From the NCBI RefSeq assembly GCF_001713355.1, contig NZ_CP016448.1, forward strand, positions 2,914,001 through 2,978,000: a DNA stretch of 64,000 nt. The letters are read 5' to 3'. This DNA is from Methyloversatilis sp. RAC08. Its GTDB lineage: Bacteria; Pseudomonadota; Gammaproteobacteria; Burkholderiales; Rhodocyclaceae. A program made the translations under genes and the position numbers. The notes under the pieces are model-generated. The model saw only the letters and a list, made by a program, of their open reading frames with translations. It did not search any database and was not told the DNA's origin. Of this stretch, positions 36,053 through 43,936 are shown one piece after another; positions within the stretch are counted from its first letter, which is position 1; each line of letters begins with the position of its first letter.

Positions 36053-37570
36053 TTACAGAGCGCCGTTGTCCCACGGGCCGGTGATGGCGAAGGTCACGCC
36101 GGGCGAGCCGTAGGCATTCGCGAACAGCCACTCGTTGTGGAAGGTCGCACCGGCCCATTCGTTGCCGAGGGCGTTATTGCTGAATGTGCGACCCGACGGA
36201 CGGGTGACCGGGCCGACCGAGCCGCCGGCGCGGAAGTCCATATTGGTTGCGCAGAACGGGAAAATCGTGCCATCCAGGGTCAGGCCGCGCAGTTGCTGCG
36301 GGCTGGCGCCGCCGTCTTCGCACAGGATCAGGCTGCCGCGCGGGCTCCATGCGATGTTGTCCGGGCTGTCGACGCCGTCCGGGCCGTCGCTCAGCGAAAC
36401 AAACAACAGCGTCAGCGTTTCGCGGCGCGGGTCGTAGGCAAAGATCTGACCATTGTTGGCCGAACCGCCGCTGGTCGAGCACAGGTAGATCACGCCATTG
36501 CCGTACCAGCAGCCTTCGCCGCGCTTGATGCTCGATGCGCCTTGAACGAGACCCTGTGCGCGCACGCCGCCGGAAGTCGTGCCGGTGACGAAGGGCTTGT
36601 TCGGCTCGTCGATGCTTACCCATTCGACGTCCCACGTGGTGCCGATGGCGTTTTCAAGGGCCGTGTCGAAGTAGCCGTATGACACGCCGCTGATTGTCAC
36701 GTTGGCATTGTTGGCGGTCTTCAGCTTCATCATCTGCAGAGTGCCGCCCATGGCGAGGCGACCCGGCACGGTCGGCTTGAAGCGGTAGAAGCCGCTCGGC
36801 GTCGAATCTTCGGTCTCGTAGATGTAGCCGGTGACCGGATCGACAGCAACGGCTTCGTGGCTGAAACAGCCCATATCGACGAGCGGCACGGCATTGGAAA
36901 TGCCCGATGCGGGTACTTCAAAGTTATAGCCGTGCTGCTTCAGTGCGTTGGCGTTGGTCGTCGGTCCGACGGTGGTTTCTTCTGAAGAGATCCAGGTGTT
37001 CCAAGGCGTCGGGCCGCCGGCGCAGGGGCGGATACAGCCGGACAGACTCGCCCAACTCGACAGCCACTTCTTCTGCTGCGGCGCGAATACCAGATTGGTG
37101 GTGCCGCCGTTGGTGTTGCGGTCATACACGCCCTTGGTGCCCGGAAGGAAGGAATTGCCGTTGGCGTTGACAGAACCCTGTTCGTGGTTACGCACGAGCA
37201 CGATGCGGTTCGCGTCAGCTGCTACGACAGCCATGCCGTCGTGCGCGCCCGGGGTGGCGATGCCATCGCTCATGATGTCGCCGGTCCAGCCGGTCGACCA
37301 GTATTTGAAACCCGCCGGCAGACGCAGCAGCGGCAGGCCGGTGACTTCGTCGAGCACCGGCTCCAGCGGGCCGTAGTCCGGGCTGTAGGGCAGGCTGGCA
37401 GCGCGCACAGCGCCGCTGCCGAGCAGGCCGAACGGCATGCCGATGACGGCAGCAGCGGCAACACCGCTGCGCATGAAATTGCGGCGGCTCAATGTCCAGT
37501 GCGGGTCCATGTTGTCGGCGTTCTTCGCCAGGTCGCGCATCAGGTCTGTGTGATCATCGAATTTGCTCAT
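36053..37570 (-). CDS. PhoX-like secreted protein (DUF839), Tat signal
   Basis: A 505-residue exported protein. A Tat signal (SRRNFMRSG) precedes a hydrophobic stretch (about 30-55). The body has the PhoX/DUF839 pattern: a beta-propeller with HDGMAVVAAD, RIVLVRNHEQ, CFSHEAVAVDPVTGYIYETED, RGEGCWYGNG and SPDNIAWSPRGSLILCEDG. Such proteins are calcium/iron-dependent phosphatases or relatives. Phosphatase activity is family inference. AGGAG lies before the ATG. It sits between two PEP-CTERM genes, with a terminator after it. Confidence 0.88.
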   Translation of the reverse strand: MSKFDDHTDLMRDLAKNADNMDPHWTLSRRNFMRSGVAAAAVIGMPFGLLGSGAVRAASLPYSPDYGPLEPVLDEVTGLPLLRLPAGFKYWSTGWTGDIMSDGIATPGAHDGMAVVAADANRIVLVRNHEQGSVNANGNSFLPGTKGVYDRNTNGGTTNLVFAPQQKKWLSSWASLSGCIRPCAGGPTPWNTWISSEETTVGPTTNANALKQHGYNFEVPASGISNAVPLVDMGCFSHEAVAVDPVTGYIYETEDSTPSGFYRFKPTVPGRLAMGGTLQMMKLKTANNANVTISGVSYGYFDTALENAIGTTWDVEWVSIDEPNKPFVTGTTSGGVRAQGLVQGASSIKRGEGCWYGNGVIYLCSTSGGSANNGQIFAYDPRRETLTLLFVSLSDGPDGVDSPDNIAWSPRGSLILCEDGGASPQQLRGLTLDGTIFPFCATNMDFRAGGSVGPVTRPSGRTFSNNALGNEWAGATFHNEWLFANAYGSPGVTFAITGPWDNGAL

Positions 37571-37622
37571 CGGGGTTCTCCTGTGTTGGGTCTGGTGGTG
37601 CAGGTATGGTTCGGGCAGAGGG

Positions 37623-38168
37623 TCAGGCGCGACGGCGGGCGATGCCCGCAAGCAGGGCGATGCCACCGAGCATCAGCGCCCACGAGCCGGGTTCCGGAAC
37701 CTGCGCGGTGATCGTGTAGCCGAGCTGACCGAAGCCCAGCTCGTCCTGGTAGTCGGCGATGGCCAGCGTGAAGCGGTCGCTGCCGTAGTCATTGACGAAC
37801 TTCAGCGACTCGGCAACTCCATTGCCGTTGAGATCGACGCCCGCGACCAGTACCGAATTGAGCGAGCCGGACACCATGTCGAAGTAATTGGCGGTATCGT
37901 TTTCGGTGCCGTACCACACGGCGAAAACGACATCGAGCTCGGACTCGTTCGGCGAAACCGTGATCGACACTTCACTTTGCCAGGGGGCGCTGAAGGTCCA
38001 GAACGACCAATTGTCGGCGCTACCGAGGAAGCTGTAACTTTCTGCGGTGACCGTGCCGACGACGCTGCCACTGCCAAGATTGCCGCTGATGACCGGTGCG
38101 GCTGCTTGAGCGCCCGTCGACATCAGCACAGCCGAAACGGCCATTGCGAGGATTGAAGGGGTTTTCAT
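37623..38168 (-). CDS. PEP-CTERM surface protein
   Basis: A 181-residue exported protein with a signal peptide (about 1-22) and the C-terminal tail VPEPGSWALMLGGIALLAGI then Ala-Arg-Arg-Arg-Ala. The middle is a beta-sandwich-like domain (FLGSADNWSFWTFSAP, ITVSPNESELDVVFAVWYGT) resembling DVUA0089-type pre-peptidase domains. The tail marks it for exosortase sorting. GGAG lies before the ATG. The PhoX-like gene begins 52 bp downstream in the same direction, so the two may share a transcript. Confidence 0.88.
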   Translation of the reverse strand: MKTPSILAMAVSAVLMSTGAQAAAPVISGNLGSGSVVGTVTAESYSFLGSADNWSFWTFSAPWQSEVSITVSPNESELDVVFAVWYGTENDTANYFDMVSGSLNSVLVAGVDLNGNGVAESLKFVNDYGSDRFTLAIADYQDELGFGQLGYTITAQVPEPGSWALMLGGIALLAGIARRRA

Positions 38169-38219
38169 TTGACTCTCCGTGTTTTGGTTACAACGCGAAG
38201 TAGTCTGACAACTGGAAAA

Positions 38220-38233
38220 TTAACGGCCGTTAA
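38220..38233. promoter_or_regulatory. Perfect 14-base palindrome, candidate operator
   Basis: TTAACGGCCGTTAA lies about 52 bp upstream of the PEP-CTERM ATG at 38168, where a repressor or activator could act. No known regulator box is recognised. Confidence 0.4.
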
Positions 38234-38629
38234 CAATCCATGAAGGTTCAGATAAGTTGGTTGTAGGCCGATCGGATCGTTTGGGCAGGGGCGGTAGGCC
38301 GAATGGATTACGTGCGTGGGCTTCGTGAGCCCGCTCTCCACTTCAGTCAATGTACGCGATTATGCATACGGGATTCAGTTCAAGTCCGACGTTGTTACCC
38401 TTCGGCTGACGTTCCGTATTGACCCCGGGGACACGGAGCGTGGCCGGAAGACCATCAGCGCCGTTGTGCTGACGCCGGACGTACTGCTCTGTGCGACCGA
38501 GAGGAATGTCAATACACCCCTGCTCGAGGCCCGTCTCTGCCAGCGCGCAGGCTTGCGATCAGGTCGAGACATTCGAGCACTGCACGCACATCGATGACGT
38601 CACGTGCGCGGTGGGTGTGCTCCTTGAAT

Positions 38630-38666
38630 AAAAAAAGGGCCGCCGGCATTGCGCCGACGGCCCTTT
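38630..38666 (-). terminator. Terminator of the PEP-CTERM gene at 38683
   Basis: Stem AAAGGGCCGCCGGC/GCGCCGACGGCCCTTT with a short loop, and a T run on the minus strand. It is nearly the same hairpin as at 35160-35197. Confidence 0.87.
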
Positions 38667-38682
38667 CATTTGACAGACGTCT

Positions 38683-39252
38683 TCAGCCGCGACGACGGGC
38701 GGCTGCACCGATCAGGCCGAGACCAGCCAGCAGCATTGCGTAGGTTTCGGGTTCCGGAACGGCGGCGGTGATGCTCAGCAGATCGCCCGAACGCAGTGCA
38801 TTGGAATTGATCGTCCAGTCGATGCGGCCCGGCCCACCAGTCGGGTTGCCAACGAATACGTCGAGATACTCCGAGCCCGGGAAGCTGATCGACGCAACAT
38901 TGCCTTCGCCATTCAGGCTGACGATGGCATTGGCGTTGAAGTTGGTGACGCTGCCGACGCTGGCGAAGTTCGACATGCTCAGCGTGAACACCAGGGTGTC
39001 GATCCCGGTGCCGGTGAGGTTGCGGATGACGCTGCTGAAGCTGATTGGCGAGCCATTGTCGTCGGCGTCGATTTCATAGTTCAACGTGACCGGCGCCAGA
39101 TTGGCGAAGTCGATGTCGAATGAAATGAGGCCGGCGCCACTGAAGTCATTGACGACGGTGTCACCAGTGGTGACGGCGTTCTGGAAGGTGGCGGCCTGTG
39201 CCGGCATGGCAACCAAGGCAAGCAGGGCGCACGAGGCGAGCAGTTTCTTCAT
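38683..39252 (-). CDS. PEP-CTERM surface protein
   Basis: A 189-residue exported protein with a signal peptide (about 1-20) and a C-terminal VPEPETYAMLLAGLGLIGA then Ala-Ala-Arg-Arg-Arg tail. The middle domain is Asn/Thr/Ser-rich and beta-structured (LISFDIDFANLAPVTLNYEI), without cysteines. The final 25 codons and the terminator closely match those of the gene at 35213. AAGGAC lies upstream of the ATG. Confidence 0.88.
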   Translation of the reverse strand: MKKLLASCALLALVAMPAQAATFQNAVTTGDTVVNDFSGAGLISFDIDFANLAPVTLNYEIDADDNGSPISFSSVIRNLTGTGIDTLVFTLSMSNFASVGSVTNFNANAIVSLNGEGNVASISFPGSEYLDVFVGNPTGGPGRIDWTINSNALRSGDLLSITAAVPEPETYAMLLAGLGLIGAAARRRG

Positions 39253-39578
39253 GATGATGAGTCCTTACGGTGTGCAGGCGCTAAAGCTGCTGAAGTGGGT
39301 GAAAACGAGTTGAAAGGTGTCGGCAAAGCCGAATCACTTCAGCAGGTGTTGCAACCCGCGTCCTGGGTGAGTTGTCGTCCATGCAAGGTTTTGTGGATGG
39401 TCGTAGTGCCCGGCGCTGATGCGTACGTGCGCTCGACGACGCGGGGTTCTACGGTGCCCAGCATCACCGCTTTACGATGCATGAATTCCGTGAATGACTC
39501 GTGACCTCAGGATGAATCGTTGTGGTAACCCAGGATCATAAAGATGATCCGAATGGCGCATTGCGCGCCGCGAAGGAA
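39253..39578. other. Intergenic region
   Basis: A 326-base stretch upstream of the PEP-CTERM gene and downstream of the MocR gene. It must hold the PEP-CTERM promoter, but I see no clear box, hairpin or gene in it. Confidence 0.6.
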
Positions 39579-40982
39579 TCAGTCCGCAGCGAGACGGCCA
39601 AGCGTCGCCAGCGCCGCATCGACGCGCGCGTCCCAGCGCACGGCGCACATGAGGCGTACGCAATTGCGGTACTTGCTCTGCGGCGAGAACATCGGCCCGG
39701 GCGAAATGCTGATGCCGGCGGCCAGCGCCTGTGACTGCAGTTGCAGCGCATCGACGTGTTCCGGCAGTTCCAGCCACAGGATGAAGCCGCCGGCCGGTCG
39801 CGTGCAGCGGGTGCCAGCCGGGAAGTGACGCGCGATGGCGGCCTGCATGCGCGCCATCTGATCGGCATACTGGCGCCGCACGCGGGCGAGGTGGCGCTCC
39901 CAGCGGCCGGTCGCGAGGTAGTCGGCCAGCGCGCGCTGCGGTAGCAGGGCGGTAGCCATCGTGCTGCCGTACTTCAACTGTTCGACCTCGCGCCGCCAGC
40001 GGCCGGCCACGATCCAGCCGATGCGCAGACCGGGCGCGATGGTTTTCGAGAAGGAGGAACACAACAGCACGTGGCCGCTGCGGTCCCAGGCTTTCGCCAC
40101 GCGCGGGCGCTCGCCGTTGTGTGCCAGTTCGCCATAGATGTCGTCTTCGATCAGCGCGATGTCGCGTGCCGACAGGATCTGCACCAGACGCCGCTTGTGC
40201 GCATCCGGCATCGATGCGCCGCTCGGATTGCTGAAGCTGGTGCAAGCCAGACAGGCCTTGACCGGCCAGCGCTCCAGCGCCAGTTCGAGGGCATCCGGGC
40301 TGATGCCGGTCTGGGGGTCGGTCGGTATTTCGAGCGCCTTCAGGCCGAGCGATTCGATCAGCTGCAGCGTACCGAAGAAGGCCGGCGATTCGATGGCCAC
40401 GATGTCGCCCGGCCGTGTGGTCGCACGCAGCGCGAGCGTAAGCGCTTCCTGACAGCCGGTCGTGATCACGATGTCGTCGGGGTGGGTCTGGCAGCCTGAC
40501 TCCACCGCTCGTCGCGCGATCTGCACGCGCAAGGCCTCTTCGCCGACGAACTCGCCGTAACGCGCGCTGCCCGCATCGTCATGACGCAGAGCGCGCGCGA
40601 GACTGGTGCGCACATCCTTCACCGGCAGGAAGTCGGCATGCGGAATGGCGGTGCTGAACACCAGCAGGTCGTCCCGGTGCGAGGCGCGCATGAGCTGCGC
40701 GACGCGCTCCGACATCGTGACCTCGCCCGGCGATTCGTCGTCGCAGGTCTGGTGGGCGCGTGGCGGCAGCGCCTCGGGCGTGCGGGCGAAGAAGCCGGAT
40801 TGCGGCCGCGCTTCCAGCCAGCCCTGTGCTTCGAGCTTGCGGTAGGCGGAGATGCAGGTGGCGATGCTCAGTTGCTGCTGCCGCGCAATGCGCCGTACCG
40901 ACGGAAGGCGCTGCCCGGGCGGGTAGATGCCGGCGCGGATATCCGCGCGCAGCCGGTCGGCGAGTGCTTCATAGCGATTCAT
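39579..40982 (-). CDS. MocR-type transcriptional regulator (GntR HTH plus aminotransferase domain)
   Basis: A 467-residue regulator. The N-terminal GntR winged helix (about 1-70: LADRLRADIRAGIYPPGQRL, SVRRIARQQQLSIATC) is fused to a fold-type I aminotransferase-like domain. The PLP lysine is in FSKTIAPGLRIGW, and the domain also shows TTGCQEALTLALR, SFSNPSGASM and ALIEDDIYGEL. Such proteins bind PLP-amino acid adducts and usually control a divergent gene. The next gene is a tautomerase read in the other direction, with inverted repeats between them. The regulated compound is not evident. Confidence 0.9.
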   Translation of the reverse strand: MNRYEALADRLRADIRAGIYPPGQRLPSVRRIARQQQLSIATCISAYRKLEAQGWLEARPQSGFFARTPEALPPRAHQTCDDESPGEVTMSERVAQLMRASHRDDLLVFSTAIPHADFLPVKDVRTSLARALRHDDAGSARYGEFVGEEALRVQIARRAVESGCQTHPDDIVITTGCQEALTLALRATTRPGDIVAIESPAFFGTLQLIESLGLKALEIPTDPQTGISPDALELALERWPVKACLACTSFSNPSGASMPDAHKRRLVQILSARDIALIEDDIYGELAHNGERPRVAKAWDRSGHVLLCSSFSKTIAPGLRIGWIVAGRWRREVEQLKYGSTMATALLPQRALADYLATGRWERHLARVRRQYADQMARMQAAIARHFPAGTRCTRPAGGFILWLELPEHVDALQLQSQALAAGISISPGPMFSPQSKYRNCVRLMCAVRWDARVDAALATLGRLAAD

Positions 40983-41032
40983 GCGGTGCTCCCGTAAAGC
41001 CTGGCTCACTGTACTGCCGGTCGTTTCGTACG

Positions 41033-41126
41033 GATCGATACAGTTGCCGGGGCGGTGCATCGGTACAGCATCGGTCAACGTGAAACTGTACCGGTGCAAA
41101 CGGATATCTGTGTATCTGTATCGATC
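41033..41126. promoter_or_regulatory. Nested inverted repeats between the mocR-type gene and the tautomerase gene
   Basis: The outer pair is GATCGATACAG (41033-41043) and CTGTATCGATC (41116-41126), a perfect 11-base inverted repeat. The inner pair is TGCATCGGTACAG (41056-41068) and CTGTACCGGTGCA (41086-41098), matching at 12 of 13. Both share an axis near 41077-41080, close to the midpoint of the intergenic region. An extra CTGTAC half-site lies at 41009-41014. It is a likely binding region of the MocR regulator for both divergent promoters. Confidence 0.7.
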
Positions 41127-41183
41127 GGCGATGAGCAGGGATGATGAGGCCCGGAAACACGACACAGACCCTGGAGACCCGTC

Positions 41184-41579
41184 ATGCCGATGATCACGCT
41201 GCAGCTGTCCCGCCCGCTCGACGCCGACACCCGCCTTGCTGTGATTCGCGCAGTGACCGATCTGACGGCCGAAGTGCTCGGCAAGAAGCGCGAACTGACG
41301 GCGCTGGCGCTGTCGCATGTCGAACACTGGTCGGTCGGTGCGGAAGGTGTCGGCGTATCACTGACCGCCTTCCACCTGGACGTGCGGGTGACCGCCGGCA
41401 CGAATACCAAGCCGGAAAAATCCGCTTATATATATGCCGTCTGGCAGTCGCTCGACGAGTTGCTCGGTCCGTTGCATCCGGCGAGCTACATCATCGTGAC
41501 CGACATCGCCGCCGACAGCTGGGGGTATTCCGGCGAAACGCAGGAGTTGCGCCATGTCCGCGCACGGCTGGCTCAGTGA
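41184..41579 (+). CDS. Tautomerase family protein
   Basis: A 131-residue protein with the Met-Pro start expected for the catalytic N-terminal proline of the 4-oxalocrotonate tautomerase superfamily. It reads MPMITLQLSRPLDADTRLAV, a duplicated-fold length. GAGACC lies before the ATG. It is transcribed away from the MocR regulator and is the probable target. The substrate is unknown. Confidence 0.8.
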   Translation: MPMITLQLSRPLDADTRLAVIRAVTDLTAEVLGKKRELTALALSHVEHWSVGAEGVGVSLTAFHLDVRVTAGTNTKPEKSAYIYAVWQSLDELLGPLHPASYIIVTDIAADSWGYSGETQELRHVRARLAQ

Positions 41580-41751
41580 CTGGGTGCGCCATCTGAGGGA
41601 AGCCGGCCGGCGACGTCGCGCCCGTGCCGAACTGCGCGCCATGAACGACCTCGAACTGCGCGACATCGGCCTGGGCCGCTCGGACATTCCTTCGGTGCTG
41701 TCGGGTCGCTTCGCAAGTGTAGATCGCCCGGGTGCGCCACCCGGCCATTGA
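41554..41751 (+). CDS. DUF1127 small protein
   Basis: A 65-residue protein. The C-terminal half carries the DUF1127 pattern ELRAMNDLELRDIGLGRSDI (about 26-45), preceded by an Arg-rich helix. It overlaps the end of the tautomerase gene by 26 bases in another frame, suggesting co-translation. DUF1127 proteins are small stress- or RNA-related proteins with no settled role here. Confidence 0.75.
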   Translation: MSAHGWLSDWVRHLREAGRRRRARAELRAMNDLELRDIGLGRSDIPSVLSGRFASVDRPGAPPGH

Positions 41752-41844
41752 TGCGGTGAGCCGGGCAAGCTTCATTGGCGCCTGCGGCTTCAGGAAAGTC
41801 TTGCCCGCCTCATGGGTCAGCATGGTGGCCATGCTGACCCCGGA

Positions 41845-42087
41845 TCACGTCTTGATCGCACCCCGGATGTTCATTGCTGCCAGGCCAACCTGCAGCACGA
41901 CAAGCGCCGGTGCGGCCGCGTGCACACCCCAGGCGATCCACAGTACGTTGCTCAGCATGAACAGCCAGAAGCCGGAGTTGCGTCGGCTGGCCCGGTTCGA
42001 CGCCACCAGCCAGGCTGCCCCGATCGTCGCGATCATGGCCGGCCACTGCAACAGATCAAGCAGCACGGCAGACGGCAGGCTCGACAT
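41845..42087 (-). CDS. Small membrane protein, two to three helices
   Basis: An 80-residue hydrophobic protein with segments at PAMIATIGAAWLVA, GFWLFMLSNVLWIAWGV and LVVLQVGLAAMNIRGAI. It lacks a signal peptide and known motifs. A basic loop SNRASRRNS separates the first two helices. The frame extends upstream without clear homology; the start at MSSLPSAV looks most natural. Small proteins of this type occur in many proteobacteria. No function is assigned. Confidence 0.65.
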   Translation of the reverse strand: MSSLPSAVLLDLLQWPAMIATIGAAWLVASNRASRRNSGFWLFMLSNVLWIAWGVHAAAPALVVLQVGLAAMNIRGAIKT

Positions 42088-42141
42088 CTGCGCACCGGCT
42101 CCAGGCGTACGGAGTGATGGACACCAGCCAGGTTGCACGCG

Positions 42142-42396
42142 TCATGCGATGTGAGCGATGAGCCGCACCACACCGCGGACACGGACAACACCCGGGTGCG
42201 CCGTGTCCACCTTGTGCCTGACGTAGTCGGCCCACATGATCATCCGGATATCGAAGTCGTCACCGTCGGGTTCGATATCGTGCAGGCCGGAAAAAATCGC
42301 AATCAGCGCAGCCTGCTTCGGCGTCATGGCATGCACGTGCGGTTCGAGGCCCGGATTTTTCGAGTCAGCCCAGCGTGCCATCGGGAAATACTCCAT
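42142..42396 (-). CDS. Small protein of unknown function
   Basis: An 84-residue soluble protein that is not recognised. It is His/Asp-rich in places (HDIEPDGDDFDIRMIMWADY) and ends in a Val/Arg-rich segment. No strong ribosome site is visible, and a second ATG five codons in could be the start. It is co-oriented with the small membrane protein at 41845-42087, 54 bases away. Codon use is acceptable, so it may be real. Confidence 0.5.
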   Translation of the reverse strand: MEYFPMARWADSKNPGLEPHVHAMTPKQAALIAIFSGLHDIEPDGDDFDIRMIMWADYVRHKVDTAHPGVVRVRGVVRLIAHIA

Positions 42397-42883
42397 TCAT
42401 GGTTGGGGTGGGTTGCGCCCTGATGCGGTGTTGTGCGGCTTCAATCAAGTCAGGGAAGTCATGGCCTGGGGTCAGTCGTCGATGCATCGGCGCGCCGGAT
42501 ACAAGGTCGGTCCGTTGGCGGATGCTCACCGCGCAACGGTGATCGAACGCCGTTCTGCAGTCGGTGCGTTGTCGAACGCTGGCGACGCGCGATGACTGCG
42601 CCGCACCTGGAACGTCCCGCGTCTTTGTGTGATCACGCACAGACTTCAAGCGCCCCGGGCGACATTGTTCCCGCACGAATCCGCGTGGGAAGCCTCGATT
42701 TTCTGGCGTTCATCGATCCGAGTGATCGACGACAGCGAATGCGATCCCGTCTGCCGTGCAACACAACCATGAGTCATGAAAAAACAAAAATCCACGCTAC
42801 ACATCGCGCCTGGAACCGGCGTCCCATCGGGGTGCGCAACGCCCGTGCGTCCCTCTTCCGGCAGGAATGAACCGTTTCGGAAC
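42397..42883. other. Intergenic region
   Basis: About 490 bases upstream of the methyltransferase gene. Open frames here have poor codon use and no family resemblance. I see no repeat, hairpin or clear promoter box. Confidence 0.55.
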
Positions 42884-43936
42884 ATGGAGCAGATGGCACG
42901 TCAGACCGGTGCCCATGCGTCGCTGATGCGGGTCCCGCTTGACGCACCCGCAATGCCTCAGGCACCTGTGGCATGGCACGCCACAGAACTCGACGCCCGC
43001 GCAACCCGCGAACTGGGTCGCTGGCTGCTGGGTGAGGGCTACCATCACACCACCGTGACGCCGGATACCCATTGTCGGGTATTGGCACACCGCGCCCTGC
43101 AGGCCAGAAACCTGCGTGACGTGTTCGGCTGGAGTCAGCCGTTCGCGCAGGATCTTCTGCCCTTCGAAGCGCTTGACCTGCTCGCCCGTGCCGGTGCGCT
43201 CGAAACGGTTGCCGGAGGCCTCTTGCGCAGCCATATCCGCTTTTCCTCGCTGGATGACCTGTTGCTGGTGCATTCGGCCTATCCGACGACCGCTGCTGAC
43301 GCGGTGTTCTTCGGCCCGGACACCTACCGATTTGCCCGGCTCATCGAACGTACGCTGTCGCAGTCCCGGACACCGATCTGGCAGATCATCGACGTGGGGT
43401 GCGGCACCGGCGCCGGCGGTCTGTTCGCTGCGCGTCGGCTGGGCGCACTGGCGCAGCTGACGCTGCTCGACCTGAGCGATGCGGCGCTGCACTGCGCACG
43501 CATCAACGCAGCCGTATTCGGCATTCGCGCCGACTGCCGGCGCAGTGATCTGCTGAGCAACGCGCAGGGCAGTGCCGACCTGATCCTGTGCAATCCGCCC
43601 TACCTGATCGACCCTGCACACCGCCTTTATCGCGATGGTGGCGGCACCTACGGAGATGACATGTCCATGCGCGTCGTAGTTGAATCCTTGCCACGCCTGA
43701 GGCCGGGCGGGCGTCTGGTCCTGTACACAGGCAGTGCGATCGTCGATGGCGTCGACTCGTTCCGCAGCGCGATCGAGCCGGTGCTGCTGCGCGCCGGTGC
43801 ACGCTTCGAATACAGCGAGCTTGATCCCGACGTCTTCGGCGACGAACTGGATCAGCCCGCCTATGCGGGCGTCGAGCGGATCGCCGCGATCGGACTGGTC
43901 GTGCACGCGCCCGCTGCGGCGCCGATCCGCATATGA
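42884..43936 (+). CDS. Class I SAM-dependent methyltransferase with NPPY motif
   Basis: A 350-residue methyltransferase. After a helical N-terminal domain (about 30-160), the Rossmann core has motif I IDVGCGTGAGGLFAA (about 169-183), LLDLSDAALHCARINA, and the catalytic loop LILCNPPY (233-240). This NPPY type modifies nitrogen on glutamine, adenine or small molecules, as in PrmC/HemK and some biosynthesis enzymes. The start is uncertain: ATGs at 42776, 42884 and 42893 are all in frame, and I chose the one closest to the folded region with an AGGA upstream. The stop overlaps the next gene (ATGA), so the two are coupled. Confidence 0.85.
   Translation: MEQMARQTGAHASLMRVPLDAPAMPQAPVAWHATELDARATRELGRWLLGEGYHHTTVTPDTHCRVLAHRALQARNLRDVFGWSQPFAQDLLPFEALDLLARAGALETVAGGLLRSHIRFSSLDDLLLVHSAYPTTAADAVFFGPDTYRFARLIERTLSQSRTPIWQIIDVGCGTGAGGLFAARRLGALAQLTLLDLSDAALHCARINAAVFGIRADCRRSDLLSNAQGSADLILCNPPYLIDPAHRLYRDGGGTYGDDMSMRVVVESLPRLRPGGRLVLYTGSAIVDGVDSFRSAIEPVLLRAGARFEYSELDPDVFGDELDQPAYAGVERIAAIGLVVHAPAAAPIRI

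Larger units (their letters stand above)
38169..38682. other. Intergenic region upstream of a PEP-CTERM gene
   Basis: A 514-base stretch without a gene I can support. It holds a 14-base palindrome (38220-38233) close to the PEP-CTERM start at 38168 and the terminator of the next PEP-CTERM gene. Short frames across it have no family resemblance. Confidence 0.7.

Noticed and set aside
38316-38597. Plus-strand frame of 93 residues between PEP-CTERM genes
   Set aside because: It has a weak start, atypical composition and no family resemblance, and lies in a regulatory gap.
42433-42870. Plus-strand frame of 145 residues upstream of the methyltransferase
   Set aside because: It has Cys/Arg-rich composition and no motif or ribosome site. 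Kept as intergenic.
42776-42883. Longer methyltransferase start at 42776
   Set aside because: The extra 36 residues are Ser/Thr/Pro/Arg-rich without family resemblance. A start nearer the folded domain is preferred, but this remains uncertain.
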